This document shows, one piece after another, positions 1-11,250 of a stretch of DNA of 64,000 nt (the first letter of the stretch is position 1; every line of letters begins with the position of its first letter). This stretch comes from Lactobacillaceae bacterium AF64-9pH9TA (GTDB taxonomy: Bacteria; Bacillota; Bacilli; Lactobacillales; Lactobacillaceae), in NCBI GenBank assembly GCA_027681045.1, contig JAQDCK010000005.1, positions 76,736-140,735 on the forward strand, given 5' to 3'. The translations under genes and the position numbers were made by a program. The notes below the pieces were generated by a model. The model did not search any database. It worked only from the letters and a program-made list of their open reading frames with translations, and was not told the origin of the DNA.

Positions 1-94
1 ATATCCTCTTCTAAAAGCAGGCTAAAAATATCGCCTTTATTCTAGCAAAAATACCTTGACATTCATATCTTGAAAACGATTCATTTTATTTTTT

Positions 95-128
95 TAATAA
101 AAAACTCTCCAGGCAAAGCTGGAGAGTT
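95..128 (-). terminator. Rho-independent terminator after lysS
   Basis: A perfect 10-bp stem (103-112 with 119-128) and 6-nt loop is followed on the minus strand by a T run. It lies just past the lysS stop and ends the dusB-lysS transcript. Confidence 0.85.
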
Positions 129-145
129 AAATTTATTAATCTGGA

Positions 146-2720
<2,575 letters not shown>

Positions 2721-2792
2721 CTTTTTCCTTTCAATAACTACAACTTTATATCATAACAAGAATAGGCGTGAAGGACAAATCAAAAGCCCACT

Positions 2793-2826
2793 AAAAGAGC
2801 ATCCCCCGTTAAAAGAGGATGCTCTT
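2793..2826 (-). terminator. Terminator after pepT
   Basis: A 10-bp stem (2795-2804 with 2817-2826) begins 8 nt past the pepT stop on the minus strand. The T run after it is short (TTTT), so it may be leaky into dusB. Confidence 0.6.
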
Positions 2827-2833
2827 CTTATCT

Positions 2834-4120
2834 TTACCAGTATTTTTCCAGGGGCCGGTCGTCTTGCCCCTCCTTGCTCTGGCGGGCATGTTCAGCCGCG
2901 ATCGTCACTAAGACCTCGGCCAGCTTGTCCATCTGCTCGACCGTTACGTATTCGTAGCGGCCGTGGTAGTTGCCCCCGCCATTGAAGAGGTTGGGGGTCG
3001 GGATTCCCTTTTTAGTAATGAAGTTACCGTCGGTTCCCCCTCTAAAGGTCTGTACATTTGGCGCCAGGCCCGCTTTTTCATAACTGTCTAAGGCCAGGTT
3101 GACCACATAAGGCCGGTCCTTGACCCCGTTGTAGATATTCTCGTACTGACGGCGCAGGTCCAGCTGGAAGCGGTCTGGCCCGTATTTTTCCCCTAAGGAA
3201 GCAACGAGCTTTTTGACCAAATCTTCCTTAGCCAAAAATTCATCCCAGTCAAAGTCGCGGATGATCAAGCTGACATGGGCTGAGTCGACACTGCTCTGGG
3301 CGTCCGTGACCATGATGAAGCCCTCGTGGCCCCGGGATTTTTCCGGCACTTGATCTTTAGGCAAGGCCGCCAAAAATTCCGTCATGATCGTCGTGGCATT
3401 AACCATCAGCCCGTAGGCTTCACCCGGGTGGACCACGGTCCCCTTGATCGTCAAATCAGCGGCTGAGGCATTGAAGGTCTCGTATTCAAAGTCGCCTGGC
3501 CGACCATTGTCCAAGGTATAGGCAAATTCCACTCCCGGAAAATCAGCCGGGTCAAAGCGCTGCCCGCCCAGGCCGATTTCTTCATCCGGGCCAAAAGCCA
3601 CATAGATGTCGCCATGTTCAACTTCCGGGTGCTCATGGAGATACTTAAGAGCTGCCAGCAGGCCCGCCACCCCGGCCTTGTCGTCAGTTCCCAGAACCGT
3701 TTTCCCGTCGCTGGTGATCAGGGTCTGCCCCTTTAAGGTCAGCAGGTCAGGAAATTCTTCCGGGTCCAAGAAAATCCCGTTCGCTTCGTCCAGGGCCAGC
3801 TTTTGCCCCTGGTAGTCCCGGTGGACTTGGGGGCGGATGGGAAAGCGGTCGTCATATTCAACCGTGTCCACATGGGCGAAAAAGCCGATCGGGGCAACGC
3901 CTGCAATATTAGCGGCCAGGTGGCCGATCGCGAAGGCAGTTTTTTCATTGTAATAAGACTCAAGGCCATAGTCTTTGACCTGGTCAGCCAGTTCCTTCAT
4001 CATCTTGACCTGATTAGGCGTAGTCGGGACCTGGTCTTTATTGGCGTATTTGGACTGGGTGTCTTCCTTGGCGTAGTGGATGAAGTTTTTTTCTAAAAAA
4101 TCAAGGTCGGAAAAAGCCAT
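2834..4120 (-). CDS. pepT: Peptidase T (tripeptidase, M20B)
   Basis: Cytoplasmic di-zinc aminopeptidase that removes the N-terminal residue of tripeptides, part of the peptide-utilisation system of lactic acid bacteria. Metal-ligand motif FFAHVDTVE (H83, D85), the bridging-Asp motif GTDDKAG (near 143) and the general-base motif PDEEIG (near 178) are all present. The product is 428 residues, slightly longer than typical PepT because of the C-terminal tail. The stop of the oppA-like gene is 10 bp upstream, so both are in one transcript under the T-box leader: peptide uptake and cleavage are coupled. The start ATG at 4120 has a GGAGG-like site (GGAGGCAG). Confidence 0.95.
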   Translation of the reverse strand: MAFSDLDFLEKNFIHYAKEDTQSKYANKDQVPTTPNQVKMMKELADQVKDYGLESYYNEKTAFAIGHLAANIAGVAPIGFFAHVDTVEYDDRFPIRPQVHRDYQGQKLALDEANGIFLDPEEFPDLLTLKGQTLITSDGKTVLGTDDKAGVAGLLAALKYLHEHPEVEHGDIYVAFGPDEEIGLGGQRFDPADFPGVEFAYTLDNGRPGDFEYETFNASAADLTIKGTVVHPGEAYGLMVNATTIMTEFLAALPKDQVPEKSRGHEGFIMVTDAQSSVDSAHVSLIIRDFDWDEFLAKEDLVKKLVASLGEKYGPDRFQLDLRRQYENIYNGVKDRPYVVNLALDSYEKAGLAPNVQTFRGGTDGNFITKKGIPTPNLFNGGGNYHGRYEYVTVEQMDKLAEVLVTIAAEHARQSKEGQDDRPLEKYW

Positions 4121-4129
4121 GTCTGCCTC

Positions 4130-5755
4130 CTATTTCTTGATGTAAACAAGCTTGAAGTCATAAGGGATACCCAGCGGGTTGTAGGACACGTTCTTGACGT
4201 AGCTTTGCACCAGCTGCGGCTTGGCCGTCTGGATCAGCGGGATAGTCCCCTGTTCATTCATCAACAGCTTTTCAGCTGCCACCAGCCGCTTCCAGCGCTG
4301 AACCGGCTTGTTGCCGTAGACGTTTTCGGCTTCATTGAGCAGCTGGTCGTACTTGCTGCTGGCAAAACCGCTGGTGTTGTAGCTGGAGTCCTTTTCAAAG
4401 ACGTCCAGGAAGTTGATCGGGTCACCTAAGATAGCCTGCCAGTTCTTGATGGTCAGCTGGTAGTTGCCGGCGCTTTGCCGGGAGATTAGGGTCGTGTATG
4501 GCAGAGTCGTCACGGTGATCTTCACCCCTGGCAGTTCGCCCAGCTTGCTTTGCAGGAATTCACCCACCTGCTTGGCAGAGTCAGTATCGCTGACCGTCAG
4601 GTTGAGGTTAAGGGACTTGATGCCCAGTTCCTTGTAGCCCTTGGCCAGGTACTTCTTGGCTTCTTTCAAGTTGTAGCTGACTGCTTCCTTGACATAGGCT
4701 TCCTTGTAAAAAGCCTCCCCGGTCGTCGGGTTGTTCCCCATGCCGGATGGGACAAAGCCCTTGGCCGCAACTGACCCGTCGCTCAAGACCTTGGCCAGGC
4801 TCTCTCTGTCGATAGCCAAGGACAGGGCCCGGCGGATGTTGAAGTTGTTAAAAGCCTTGACTTTCTTGCGGTTTAATTCCAGGCGCTGGATAGCGGAAGC
4901 CGGCCGGTCGTAGAAGGTGGACTTGCCCTTGTTGGCCTTGACTTGTTCCCCGGTCAGGTAAGTTTCATCCAGCTTGCCAGCCTGGTAAAGGTTGTAGGCT
5001 GTTGAAGAAGTTTCGCTAATGGTTTCGTTGACCTTGTCCAGCTTCACGTTCTTCTTGTCCCAGTAGTTTTGGTTCTTAACCAGGGTAAACTGCTTGTTGG
5101 ACCCGGTCCACTTGGTCAGCTTGAAAGGACCGGAGGAAATGGTGTACTTGGCTGCCGTCCCGTACTTGCTGCCGACTTTTTCAATAAACTGCTGGTTTTC
5201 CGGGAAGAAAAGCGGGAAGGCCAGCAGGAGCTTAAAGTAAGATACCGGCCGGACCAGCTTGATCTGCAGCTTGTTTTTGCTCAAGGCCTTAACCCCCAGG
5301 CTGCTGACAGGCTTCTTGCCGGCATTGATGGCTTCGGCGTTTACGATCTGGTAGAGGTAGAAGGCCATGGAAGACTTGGTCTTCGGGTTCAGGGTTCTTC
5401 GGTAGGAGTAGACAAAGTCATTGGCCGTGATTGCCCGGCCATTGGACCACTTGGCGTTTCGCAAGACAAAAGTATAGGTCTTACCCCCGTCAGTAATCTT
5501 GGCACTCTTGGCCAGGGCCAGCTGGGGCTTTTGCTTTTTGTCCAGGCGGTAGAGCCCTTCCTGGGTGTTCAAAAGAGCCTGGAAGGAAGTGGAGTCAGTC
5601 GTCAGTGACGGGTCCTGGGTTGAGATCTGGGCACTTTCGGTCCAGTTGAGAACCTGCTTGCTTTGGGACTGGGAGCTCTTTTGCTGACCGCAGGCGGCTA
5701 AAACGAGGGCTGAGGCGGTCAAAAGACCGGCAGCGGTAATTTTCTTCAAGGTCAT
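4130..5755 (-). CDS. Oligopeptide ABC transporter substrate-binding lipoprotein (OppA family)
   Basis: Extracellular lipid-anchored peptide-binding protein of the SBP_bac_5 family. The ATG at 5755 has GGAGG 5 nt upstream and starts a lipoprotein signal (MTLKK, hydrophobic core, lipobox LAAC), so I prefer it over the longer frame from 5797. The mature part has the family signature (AKSAKITDGGKTYTFVLR and the SNGRAITANDFVYSYRR block). The product is 541 residues, the usual length. No permease or ATPase genes adjoin it, so it must feed a transporter encoded elsewhere. It is followed after 10 bp by pepT, and preceded by a T-box leader, so its expression should respond to charging of a specific tRNA. 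The substrate peptide class is not visible. Confidence 0.9.
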   Translation of the reverse strand: MTLKKITAAGLLTASALVLAACGQQKSSQSQSKQVLNWTESAQISTQDPSLTTDSTSFQALLNTQEGLYRLDKKQKPQLALAKSAKITDGGKTYTFVLRNAKWSNGRAITANDFVYSYRRTLNPKTKSSMAFYLYQIVNAEAINAGKKPVSSLGVKALSKNKLQIKLVRPVSYFKLLLAFPLFFPENQQFIEKVGSKYGTAAKYTISSGPFKLTKWTGSNKQFTLVKNQNYWDKKNVKLDKVNETISETSSTAYNLYQAGKLDETYLTGEQVKANKGKSTFYDRPASAIQRLELNRKKVKAFNNFNIRRALSLAIDRESLAKVLSDGSVAAKGFVPSGMGNNPTTGEAFYKEAYVKEAVSYNLKEAKKYLAKGYKELGIKSLNLNLTVSDTDSAKQVGEFLQSKLGELPGVKITVTTLPYTTLISRQSAGNYQLTIKNWQAILGDPINFLDVFEKDSSYNTSGFASSKYDQLLNEAENVYGNKPVQRWKRLVAAEKLLMNEQGTIPLIQTAKPQLVQSYVKNVSYNPLGIPYDFKLVYIKK

Positions 5756-5810
5756 GATTTCCTCCGTTTTTTTACTAGAAACGACAACTATTAACATCGC
5801 AGCTTAGCTT

Positions 5811-5910
5811 AAAAAGAAAAGCGCCCCTGAGATCAACCCAGGGACGCTAATAGCGTGTTACCACCCATCATTCAAAGCAAAAAATGCTTCCTCAACAGAT
5901 ACTCTGCCAG
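5811..5910 (-). promoter_or_regulatory. Second, partial T-box module (stem III, antiterminator, terminator; no stem I)
   Basis: On the minus strand a T-box core GGGTGGTAACACGC (5854-5866 region) precedes a terminator stem (5820-5828 with 5839-5848) with a T-rich tail. A short hairpin stands where stem III belongs (GAAGCA/TGCTTT, around 5873-5890). The module is only about 100 nt, too short for a stem I. It follows the full T-box directly, so the leader has two terminators in series before the gene. Confidence 0.75.
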
Positions 5911-6191
5911 AAAAAAGACGCCTCTTGGCCCAGAGGCCAAGGGACGTCTTCGCGCGTTACCACCCTTTATTCAGCCCCGCCTCACGGCCGGAGCCCTTAA
6001 AGTCTTCCAGTCAGAAGATCTGAACGCGCTAACGGGCGTTAAGCGGGTCCGGCTTATCAGCGACTCGCCGGGACCATGCCAACACAAGACCATCTTCGCC
6101 AGCTTCTGCCCCCTGTTTCTCAGCACCAACAGTTCTCTGTAGAGGCTTCCCCTGACTACTCATCTTCTTAAGCTTTACTTAATTTAACTAT
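5911..6191 (-). promoter_or_regulatory. T-box riboswitch controlling the oppA-like gene and pepT
   Basis: The minus-strand leader contains the T-box sequence AAGGGTGGTAACGCG (5952-5967), which base-pairs with the NCCA end of uncharged tRNA, followed by a long terminator stem (5916-5950) with a T run. A stem I can be drawn: AAGAT/GTCTT at the base and GTCAG/CTGGC above an AGTA-type specifier loop, with an AGAGAACTG apical arm. The 3' side of the specifier loop reads GAAGATGG, so the codon could be AUG (Met) or GAU (Asp); I cannot decide by eye. Confidence 0.88.
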
Positions 6192-6197
6192 AATCAG

Positions 6198-6226
6198 AGT
6201 ATAAAGTGATTTTTATTTTTCGTCAA
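6198..6226 (-). promoter_or_regulatory. Sigma-A promoter of the T-box leader
   Basis: TTGACG (6226-6221) and TATACT (6203-6198) are separated by exactly 17 nt on the minus strand; initiation is expected near 6191. It lies only 12 bp past the hslO stop. Confidence 0.85.
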
Positions 6227-6237
6227 GGAAGAAAAAG

Positions 6238-7119
6238 TTATTTTTCCAGCTTTTTGTCCAAAATGGCTTGCAGTTCTGCTTCAGTGAAATTGTACTTGTT
6301 CCCGCAGAAGTTGCAGACCAGTTCAGCTCCGTGGTCTTCGTCGATCATTTCCTTGAGCTGGCTGCCCTTCAAAGTCGCCAGCATGCCGGCGTACTTCTCC
6401 TTGGAGCAGTCGCAGTGGTAGGAGACCTCGTCCTTTTCCAGGATCTTGCAGTCATCGCCCAAAATCTTCTTAGCCAAGTCTTCTGGCGTCATCCCGTCCA
6501 AAAAGGCAGATGAGAGCTGAGGCAGGGACTTGATCCGGTCTTCAGTTTCCTTCAGTAGTTCTTCGCTGGCTCCTGGCAGTGCCTGGAGCAAAAAGCCACC
6601 CGCGGCCCCGATAGTGTCGTTCGGGTTGACGAAAACTGACAGGCCGACAGCTGACGGGATCTGTTCTGACTTGGCCAGGTAATAGGTCAAGTCTTCAGCG
6701 ATTTCCCCGGACACGATCGGCACTTCCCCGGTGTAAGGCTGCTTTAAGCCCAGGTCCTTGGTTACCTGCAGCCAGCCCTTGCCGACAGCCTTCTTAACGT
6801 CGATGTGGCCATCTTCTCTGGCCGGCAAGGCCACGTGGTTGTTTTGGACATAGCCCTTGACAGTCAAATCTGACTTGGCCGTAACCACAGCTGCCCCAAC
6901 CGGGCCGTCGCCCAAGAGGCGCAAAGTCAGTTCCTGGTCACCCTTTAATTCTGCCCCGGCCAAGAGAAGCGTGCCCAAAAGGCTCCGGCCCAATACAGCT
7001 GAAGAAGCTGACCAGGTGTCGTGCCGCTTTTGCGCTACAGCGACCAGATCCTTGCCATTAATGGTCAAAAGGCGCAGGTCCTTGCTGGCATTGATTGCTT
7101 TGATTAAGTAGTCGTTCAT
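6238..7119 (-). CDS. hslO: Hsp33 redox-regulated chaperone
   Basis: Cytoplasmic holdase that is switched on by oxidation of a zinc-bound cysteine cluster. The 293-residue protein has the Hsp33 N-terminal fold (NGKDLVAVAQKRHDTW) and a C-terminal zinc module with CxC at C236/C238 and CxxC at C269/C272, all four intact. Normal length. In related genomes hslO follows ftsH directly; here a tnpB element lies between them (7.17-8.8 kb), so hslO may have gained or lost promoter sequence. The promoter of the next transcript begins 12 bp past its stop, and no terminator is visible in between. Confidence 0.95.
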   Translation of the reverse strand: MNDYLIKAINASKDLRLLTINGKDLVAVAQKRHDTWSASSAVLGRSLLGTLLLAGAELKGDQELTLRLLGDGPVGAAVVTAKSDLTVKGYVQNNHVALPAREDGHIDVKKAVGKGWLQVTKDLGLKQPYTGEVPIVSGEIAEDLTYYLAKSEQIPSAVGLSVFVNPNDTIGAAGGFLLQALPGASEELLKETEDRIKSLPQLSSAFLDGMTPEDLAKKILGDDCKILEKDEVSYHCDCSKEKYAGMLATLKGSQLKEMIDEDHGAELVCNFCGNKYNFTEAELQAILDKKLEK

Positions 7120-7169
7120 GATTTTCCTGCTGCAAAAAACATGTGCAATGTCGCCAAATGGTAATCTTT

Positions 7170-7420
7170 GACTACGTATTGTCCGAAGACATGAATACAG
7201 ACATTTTTCTTATTGCCGTCATCACTGGTATTCCGATATCCCAACAAGGGGGTAACCGCATTGACCAGCGCAGGTACCGAAGCACCACTCTTGCAACTTC
7301 ATGGAAAGGCTCTCGCCAATCCTCGGGTACAGCCAACCCGCATGGCTAAGGCCAGGGCCTTAGCCATTAACTCTCCTTTCTTTAATATTTATAGCACATA
7401 ATTTAATTCTGGATGCTCGG
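7170..7420 (-). ncRNA. Candidate omega (reRNA) guide RNA of TnpB
   Basis: In TnpB elements the guide RNA scaffold overlaps the 3' end of tnpB and runs to the right end. Here the 220 nt after the tnpB stop are much more GC-rich and structured than the gene: a perfect 12-bp palindrome stem (7342-7353 with 7356-7367), several GC stems, then the right-end hairpin. Position and structure fit; boundaries and guide are inferred. Confidence 0.4.
7176..7198. repeat. Hairpin at the right end of the tnpB element
   Basis: The minus strand folds as GTATT-CA-TGTC-TTCG-GACA-ATAC. IS200/IS605 ends are marked by subterminal imperfect hairpins of this size, and a TCAA tetranucleotide (7171-7168) follows just outside, like the cleavage site of that group. 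The exact tip is not proven. Confidence 0.4.
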
Positions 7421-8687
7421 TCAGCGCTAAAAGACTAAGCATTGCATTCTTGTCTCGATCTACGACTTTATTGTAGTTCGGACATTTTTGGTTGTAGCAG
7501 ACGTACTCATTGTGTTTAGTACCATGCTTCTTGTTTCCGTAAAGGGTGATCTTGTCATCGCCTTTTTTGACATTGCCACAAGCCGCACAACGCTGAGTAG
7601 ACGGATACAGCTTATTTGCCAGAATAAGTTCCTTACCATACCAATCGCACTTGTAGGTCAAGATCTGCTTAAACTTTCCAAACATCGACCGATGAACACC
7701 CTTTGAAGCTACGTGGCTCATAAGCATACCCTTCACAGACAGGTTTTCGATCACGACCTTGTCGTAGTGACTAACCAGTTCAGTCGTAAACTTCTGCATC
7801 AAGTCATTTTGGATATTGCCAGCCTTGCGATAGCATGCTTGAAGCTTGGCTTTCGTCTTCAAGTAGTTCTCGCCTTCGCAAGCAGCTTCTCCATTTTTGA
7901 CTTGCTTTTTGGCAAGCTGCCTTTGATAGTGCTTGATTTTTTTATAAATTCTATCAAGCCTCTTAGGCAGTACGTTCACCCGGCCACCTGTGTAATCAAA
8001 GTGACCAACATTGACGTCAACCGCGGTAGCTTTACCTGTTTTGTCTGGCAACTTAACATCTTCAGCCTTGATCTTATACGGAATGGCAACATAATAATGG
8101 CCTTTTTCTTTGAAGTAGCTAACAACGCCAAATTCATCTGACAAAGGCTTTTCGCTCAGCTTAAAGCCACGCCATTGATCTTTTGGAACGCTGTTTCTTC
8201 TTGCCCGCTCCAAATAAAGAATTCCATCTTTGATCTTGCTCCGGTCGCTTTTGAAGCCTTGTCTGGCTTCCCGCTTTGACCGAAATTTCGGTTTACCCCA
8301 GCTTGGTTGAGCTTTATCAAAGAAATTGTTCCAAGCCTTACCCAGGTCGGAAATTGCCAGTTGCAGAATCCGGGCTGACTGTGTATACTGCCAGTCTTTT
8401 TTATCGGCAACTAACATATTACGAACTCTTCGTTCACTCGGCGAAGGCTTTGTTTTAAGCAACACTTTCTGCTCTTCAGTCAGCTTTTTGGAGTCGGAGG
8501 CCAAAGAAGATTTAAGCGCTTGTCTTGCCTTGTACATTTCATTCCACAAGGCAAGGCCTTGATTCCAGCAATAGCGGCGATAGTCACAAGCTTCATCCAA
8601 AACTCTTCTCATAGTCTTGTTGGGATGTAGTTCATAGACTCTTGTCTGAATTAATTCAGCTGCTACTTCTCCTATCTGTTCCGCCAT
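7389..8687 (-). CDS. tnpB: TnpB (OrfB) RNA-guided nuclease of an IS200/IS605-IS607 type element
   Basis: RuvC-like nuclease, ancestor of Cas12. The 432-residue protein carries an N-terminal helix-turn-helix/REC-like part (VYELHPNKTMRRVLDEAC), the first RuvC Asp in AVDVNVGHFDYTGG, the Glu in KVVIENLSVKG, a four-Cys zinc finger (C367, C370, C397, C402) and the last Asp in VDRDKNAM. All catalytic positions look intact. No tnpA transposase is present, so the element cannot move by itself. The start ATG has an AAAGGCGGTGAG site. Codon use is more AT-rich than in ftsH and hslO on either side, in keeping with acquisition. IS605 versus IS607 origin cannot be settled without the ends. Confidence 0.92.
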   Translation of the reverse strand: MAEQIGEVAAELIQTRVYELHPNKTMRRVLDEACDYRRYCWNQGLALWNEMYKARQALKSSLASDSKKLTEEQKVLLKTKPSPSERRVRNMLVADKKDWQYTQSARILQLAISDLGKAWNNFFDKAQPSWGKPKFRSKREARQGFKSDRSKIKDGILYLERARRNSVPKDQWRGFKLSEKPLSDEFGVVSYFKEKGHYYVAIPYKIKAEDVKLPDKTGKATAVDVNVGHFDYTGGRVNVLPKRLDRIYKKIKHYQRQLAKKQVKNGEAACEGENYLKTKAKLQACYRKAGNIQNDLMQKFTTELVSHYDKVVIENLSVKGMLMSHVASKGVHRSMFGKFKQILTYKCDWYGKELILANKLYPSTQRCAACGNVKKGDDKITLYGNKKHGTKHNEYVCYNQKCPNYNKVVDRDKNAMLSLLALTEHPELNYVL

Positions 8688-8925
8688 TTAATCTCACCGC
8701 CTTTCAGAACCATATCATTTCAATCTTTTTTCGAGGAATATTTTAGCACGTATTCCTACAGATTTACAAACATATGTTTCTAAAGTGTGACGGGAATTTG
8801 TATTCTATCTTAAAGCAAAGTTCCGGTTTTCCCTATGCTGATTAAACTTGGAACCTATCTGTTATCTCTTACATATAGTCAAACACATTAAGTACTTTTT
8901 TCGCCACTAGTAATACGCTCCATAA
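8688..8925. other. AT-rich spacer with the presumed left end of the tnpB element
   Basis: No gene. It holds a perfect palindrome AAACATATGTTT (8768-8779) and an imperfect inverted repeat around AAGTTCC/GGAAC, either of which could belong to the left end. I could not fix the boundary. Confidence 0.35.
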
Positions 8926-8951
8926 AAATAGAGCCGTTGCCGGCTCTATTT
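8921..8951 (-). terminator. Terminator after ftsH
   Basis: A 10-bp stem (8926-8935 with 8942-8951) with a 6-nt loop and a T run on the minus strand, 4 bp past the ftsH stop. Confidence 0.85.
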
Positions 8952-8954
8952 CTT

Positions 8955-11180
8955 CTATTCATCCTTGTCTGAATCGTCTGTTTGTTCAGTCTTCTGACTA
9001 GGAGCGTCATTGTTGTCCTTTTCAAGATCCTTTGACAGGTCGCTTTCGCTTGGCGTCGGCAGAGAATCAGCAGGTTCTTCCTGACTTGCTGAAGCATCTG
9101 GCTCAGCGAGCTTAGCTGCGTCGGTTTCCGGCTTGACCGCGTCTTCGCTTGGCGTTGCCAGAGCCTGCTTTTCAGCAGTATCTTCTTCCGCCTTTTCCTC
9201 AGCCTTTTCTTCTGCCCGCTTCTGGGCAGCTTCCTTGGCTTCTTCATAGCTCAAAGCCTTGGCTTCAGATGGGAACTCTTCGCTGGACTTTTCAGGCATC
9301 TTCCCAGTCTTGTAGAGTGAGTAGATTTGCTTTTCATCCAGAGTTTCGTACTTCAGCAGGGCTTCAGCGATGATCCGGTGCTTTTCCCGGTTGTTTTCAA
9401 CAATTTCAACCGCCTTGGCGTGGGCTTCGTCCAGGATCTTCTTGACTGCTTCGTCGATCTTGGCCGCGGTTGCTTCACTGTAAGGCTTGAAACCGTAAGG
9501 AGTGCCTTCGCCTTCCTTTTCCAGTTCAACCATGCCCAGCTCATCGGTCATCCCGTAGTTGACCACCATGCTGTGGGCGATTGCCGTAGCTTGTTCAAAG
9601 TCGTTTGAGGCCCCAGTTGACTGGTCGCCGACCACGACTTCTTCACCGGCCCGGCCACCCATCAAACCAACGATTTGCTCAAAGAGCTGCTTCTTGGTCA
9701 AGATGAACTGGTCGTCCTTCGGCAGCATGATGTTGTAGCCGCCTGCCCGGCCACGAGGCACGATGGTCACCTTGCGGACAGTTCTTGAGTCGCTCAAGAC
9801 CAGACCACAGATTGAGTGGCCGGCTTCGTGGAAGGCCACGCGTTCGCGTTCCTTCTTGGAAATCATCCGGTCCTTCTTGGCTGGACCAGCGATTACCCGG
9901 TCTTCAGCTTCATCGATGTCGGCCGCGGTGATCTTGGTCCCGTTCCGGCGGGCTGCGACTAAGGCAGCTTCGTTAAGGACGTTTTCCAGGTCAGCCCCGA
10001 CAAAGCCAGGAGTCTGCCGGGCAACTTCCTTCAAGTCGACGTCGTCAGCCAGCGGCTTGTTCTTGGCGTGAACGCGCAGGATGGCTTCCCGGCCCTTGAC
10101 GTCCGGACGGCCAACCAGGACCTTCCGGTCAAACCGGCCCGGCCGGGTCAAGGCCGGGTCAAGCACGTCAGACCGGTTGGTCGCGGCCATGACGATAACG
10201 CCTTCGTCGCCTTCGAAACCGTCCATTTCAACCAGCAACTGGTTCAAGGTTTGTTCACGTTCATCGTTGCCGCCGCCCTGGCCATTGCCACGCTGGCGGC
10301 CGATGGCGTCGATTTCGTCGATAAAGATGATGCTTGGCGCGTTCTTCTTGGCGTTGGTGAACAGGTCACGGACACGGCTGGCCCCGACCCCGACGAACAT
10401 TTCAACGAAGTCTGAACCAGAGATGGAGAAGAACGGTACGCCCGCTTCACCGGCTACGGCCTTGGCCAGCAAGGTCTTACCAGTACCCGGAGGCCCCTCA
10501 AGCAGGACACCGGACGGGATTCTTGCCCCCAGCTTGGTGTATCTTGCCGGGTTCTTCAAGAATTCGACAACTTCCACCAGTTCCTGCTTTTCTTCTTCTT
10601 CACCGGCTACGTCGTCAAAGCGGACCTTGTTCTTCTTCGGGTCCTGCGGCTTGACGTTGGAGCGGCCGAAGTTCATGATACCGCCTCCCTGGCCGCGGCT
10701 GCCGCCTTGGTTCATCATCATGACCATCAGGACGATGAAGAGGACAGTTGGCACCAGCATGATGATCGTTGAGATCCAGTTGCTGGATTGTGATTCACCC
10801 TGGGTGCTCATCTTGACCTTCTCAGACTGGGCCAGGTCCTGGACCTTCTTGACGCTGGAGTCGTTTTCCAGCATCGTGGTTGAGAAGCCTGTCACCTTGG
10901 AGGAAGTGTTTCCGCCAAAGATATCTGAGCTTGAGGATGACTTGGTTTGACTTGACTTGTAGCTACCGGTTACGGAGTAGACCCCGTTGGACGGCTGTAC
11001 GTTAAAGTCCTTGATTTCGCCATTGCGCAGCTTCTTCACAAATTCTGAGTAACTGATGGTTTCAGTTACACCGGAATTGCTGCTGCCGCCAAGGGCCCAA
11101 TTGATTCCCCAGAGGAGAAGCAAAAATACGACTATGTAGAATAGACCATTGCTAAATAGTCGATTCCGATTATTTTTCAT
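8955..11180 (-). CDS. ftsH: ATP-dependent zinc metalloprotease FtsH
   Basis: Membrane-anchored AAA+ protease that degrades unassembled or damaged membrane proteins and some regulators. Two N-terminal membrane spans (about 9-27 and 135-155) bracket an extracytoplasmic domain; then Walker A GPPGTGKT, Walker B FIDEID, the SRH region with [12 protein letters not shown] and RPGRFDR, and the zinc site HEAGH. The C-terminal 100 residues are an acidic, Glu/Ala/Lys-rich low-complexity tail, longer than in model FtsH (741 residues in total). It follows tilS by 70 bp; the hpt gene normally found between tilS and ftsH in Firmicutes is absent. Confidence 0.97.
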   Translation of the reverse strand: MKNNRNRLFSNGLFYIVVFLLLLWGINWALGGSSNSGVTETISYSEFVKKLRNGEIKDFNVQPSNGVYSVTGSYKSSQTKSSSSSDIFGGNTSSKVTGFSTTMLENDSSVKKVQDLAQSEKVKMSTQGESQSSNWISTIIMLVPTVLFIVLMVMMMNQGGSRGQGGGIMNFGRSNVKPQDPKKNKVRFDDVAGEEEEKQELVEVVEFLKNPARYTKLGARIPSGVLLEGPPGTGKTLLAKAVAGEAGVPFFSISGSDFVEMFVGVGASRVRDLFTNAKKNAPSIIFIDEIDAIGRQRGNGQGGGNDEREQTLNQLLVEMDGFEGDEGVIVMAATNRSDVLDPALTRPGRFDRKVLVGRPDVKGREAILRVHAKNKPLADDVDLKEVARQTPGFVGADLENVLNEAALVAARRNGTKITAADIDEAEDRVIAGPAKKDRMISKKERERVAFHEAGHSICGLVLSDSRTVRKVTIVPRGRAGGYNIMLPKDDQFILTKKQLFEQIVGLMGGRAGEEVVVGDQSTGASNDFEQATAIAHSMVVNYGMTDELGMVELEKEGEGTPYGFKPYSEATAAKIDEAVKKILDEAHAKAVEIVENNREKHRIIAEALLKYETLDEKQIYSLYKTGKMPEKSSEEFPSEAKALSYEEAKEAAQKRAEEKAEEKAEEDTAEKQALATPSEDAVKPETDAAKLAEPDASASQEEPADSLPTPSESDLSKDLEKDNNDAPSQKTEQTDDSDKDE

Positions 11181-11250
11181 AAATGACCTCCGTCAGATCG
11201 AAGAATTACTCCCCAAATTTTAACATAAAAGCCGGCAACTATCGAAGTTT

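Noticed and set aside
7276..7370. Small frame with a ribosome site after tnpB reading MAKALALAMRVGCTRGLARAFP
   Set aside because: It falls in the structured 3' flank and ends after 22 codons; more likely a by-product of the hairpin and guide-RNA scaffold.
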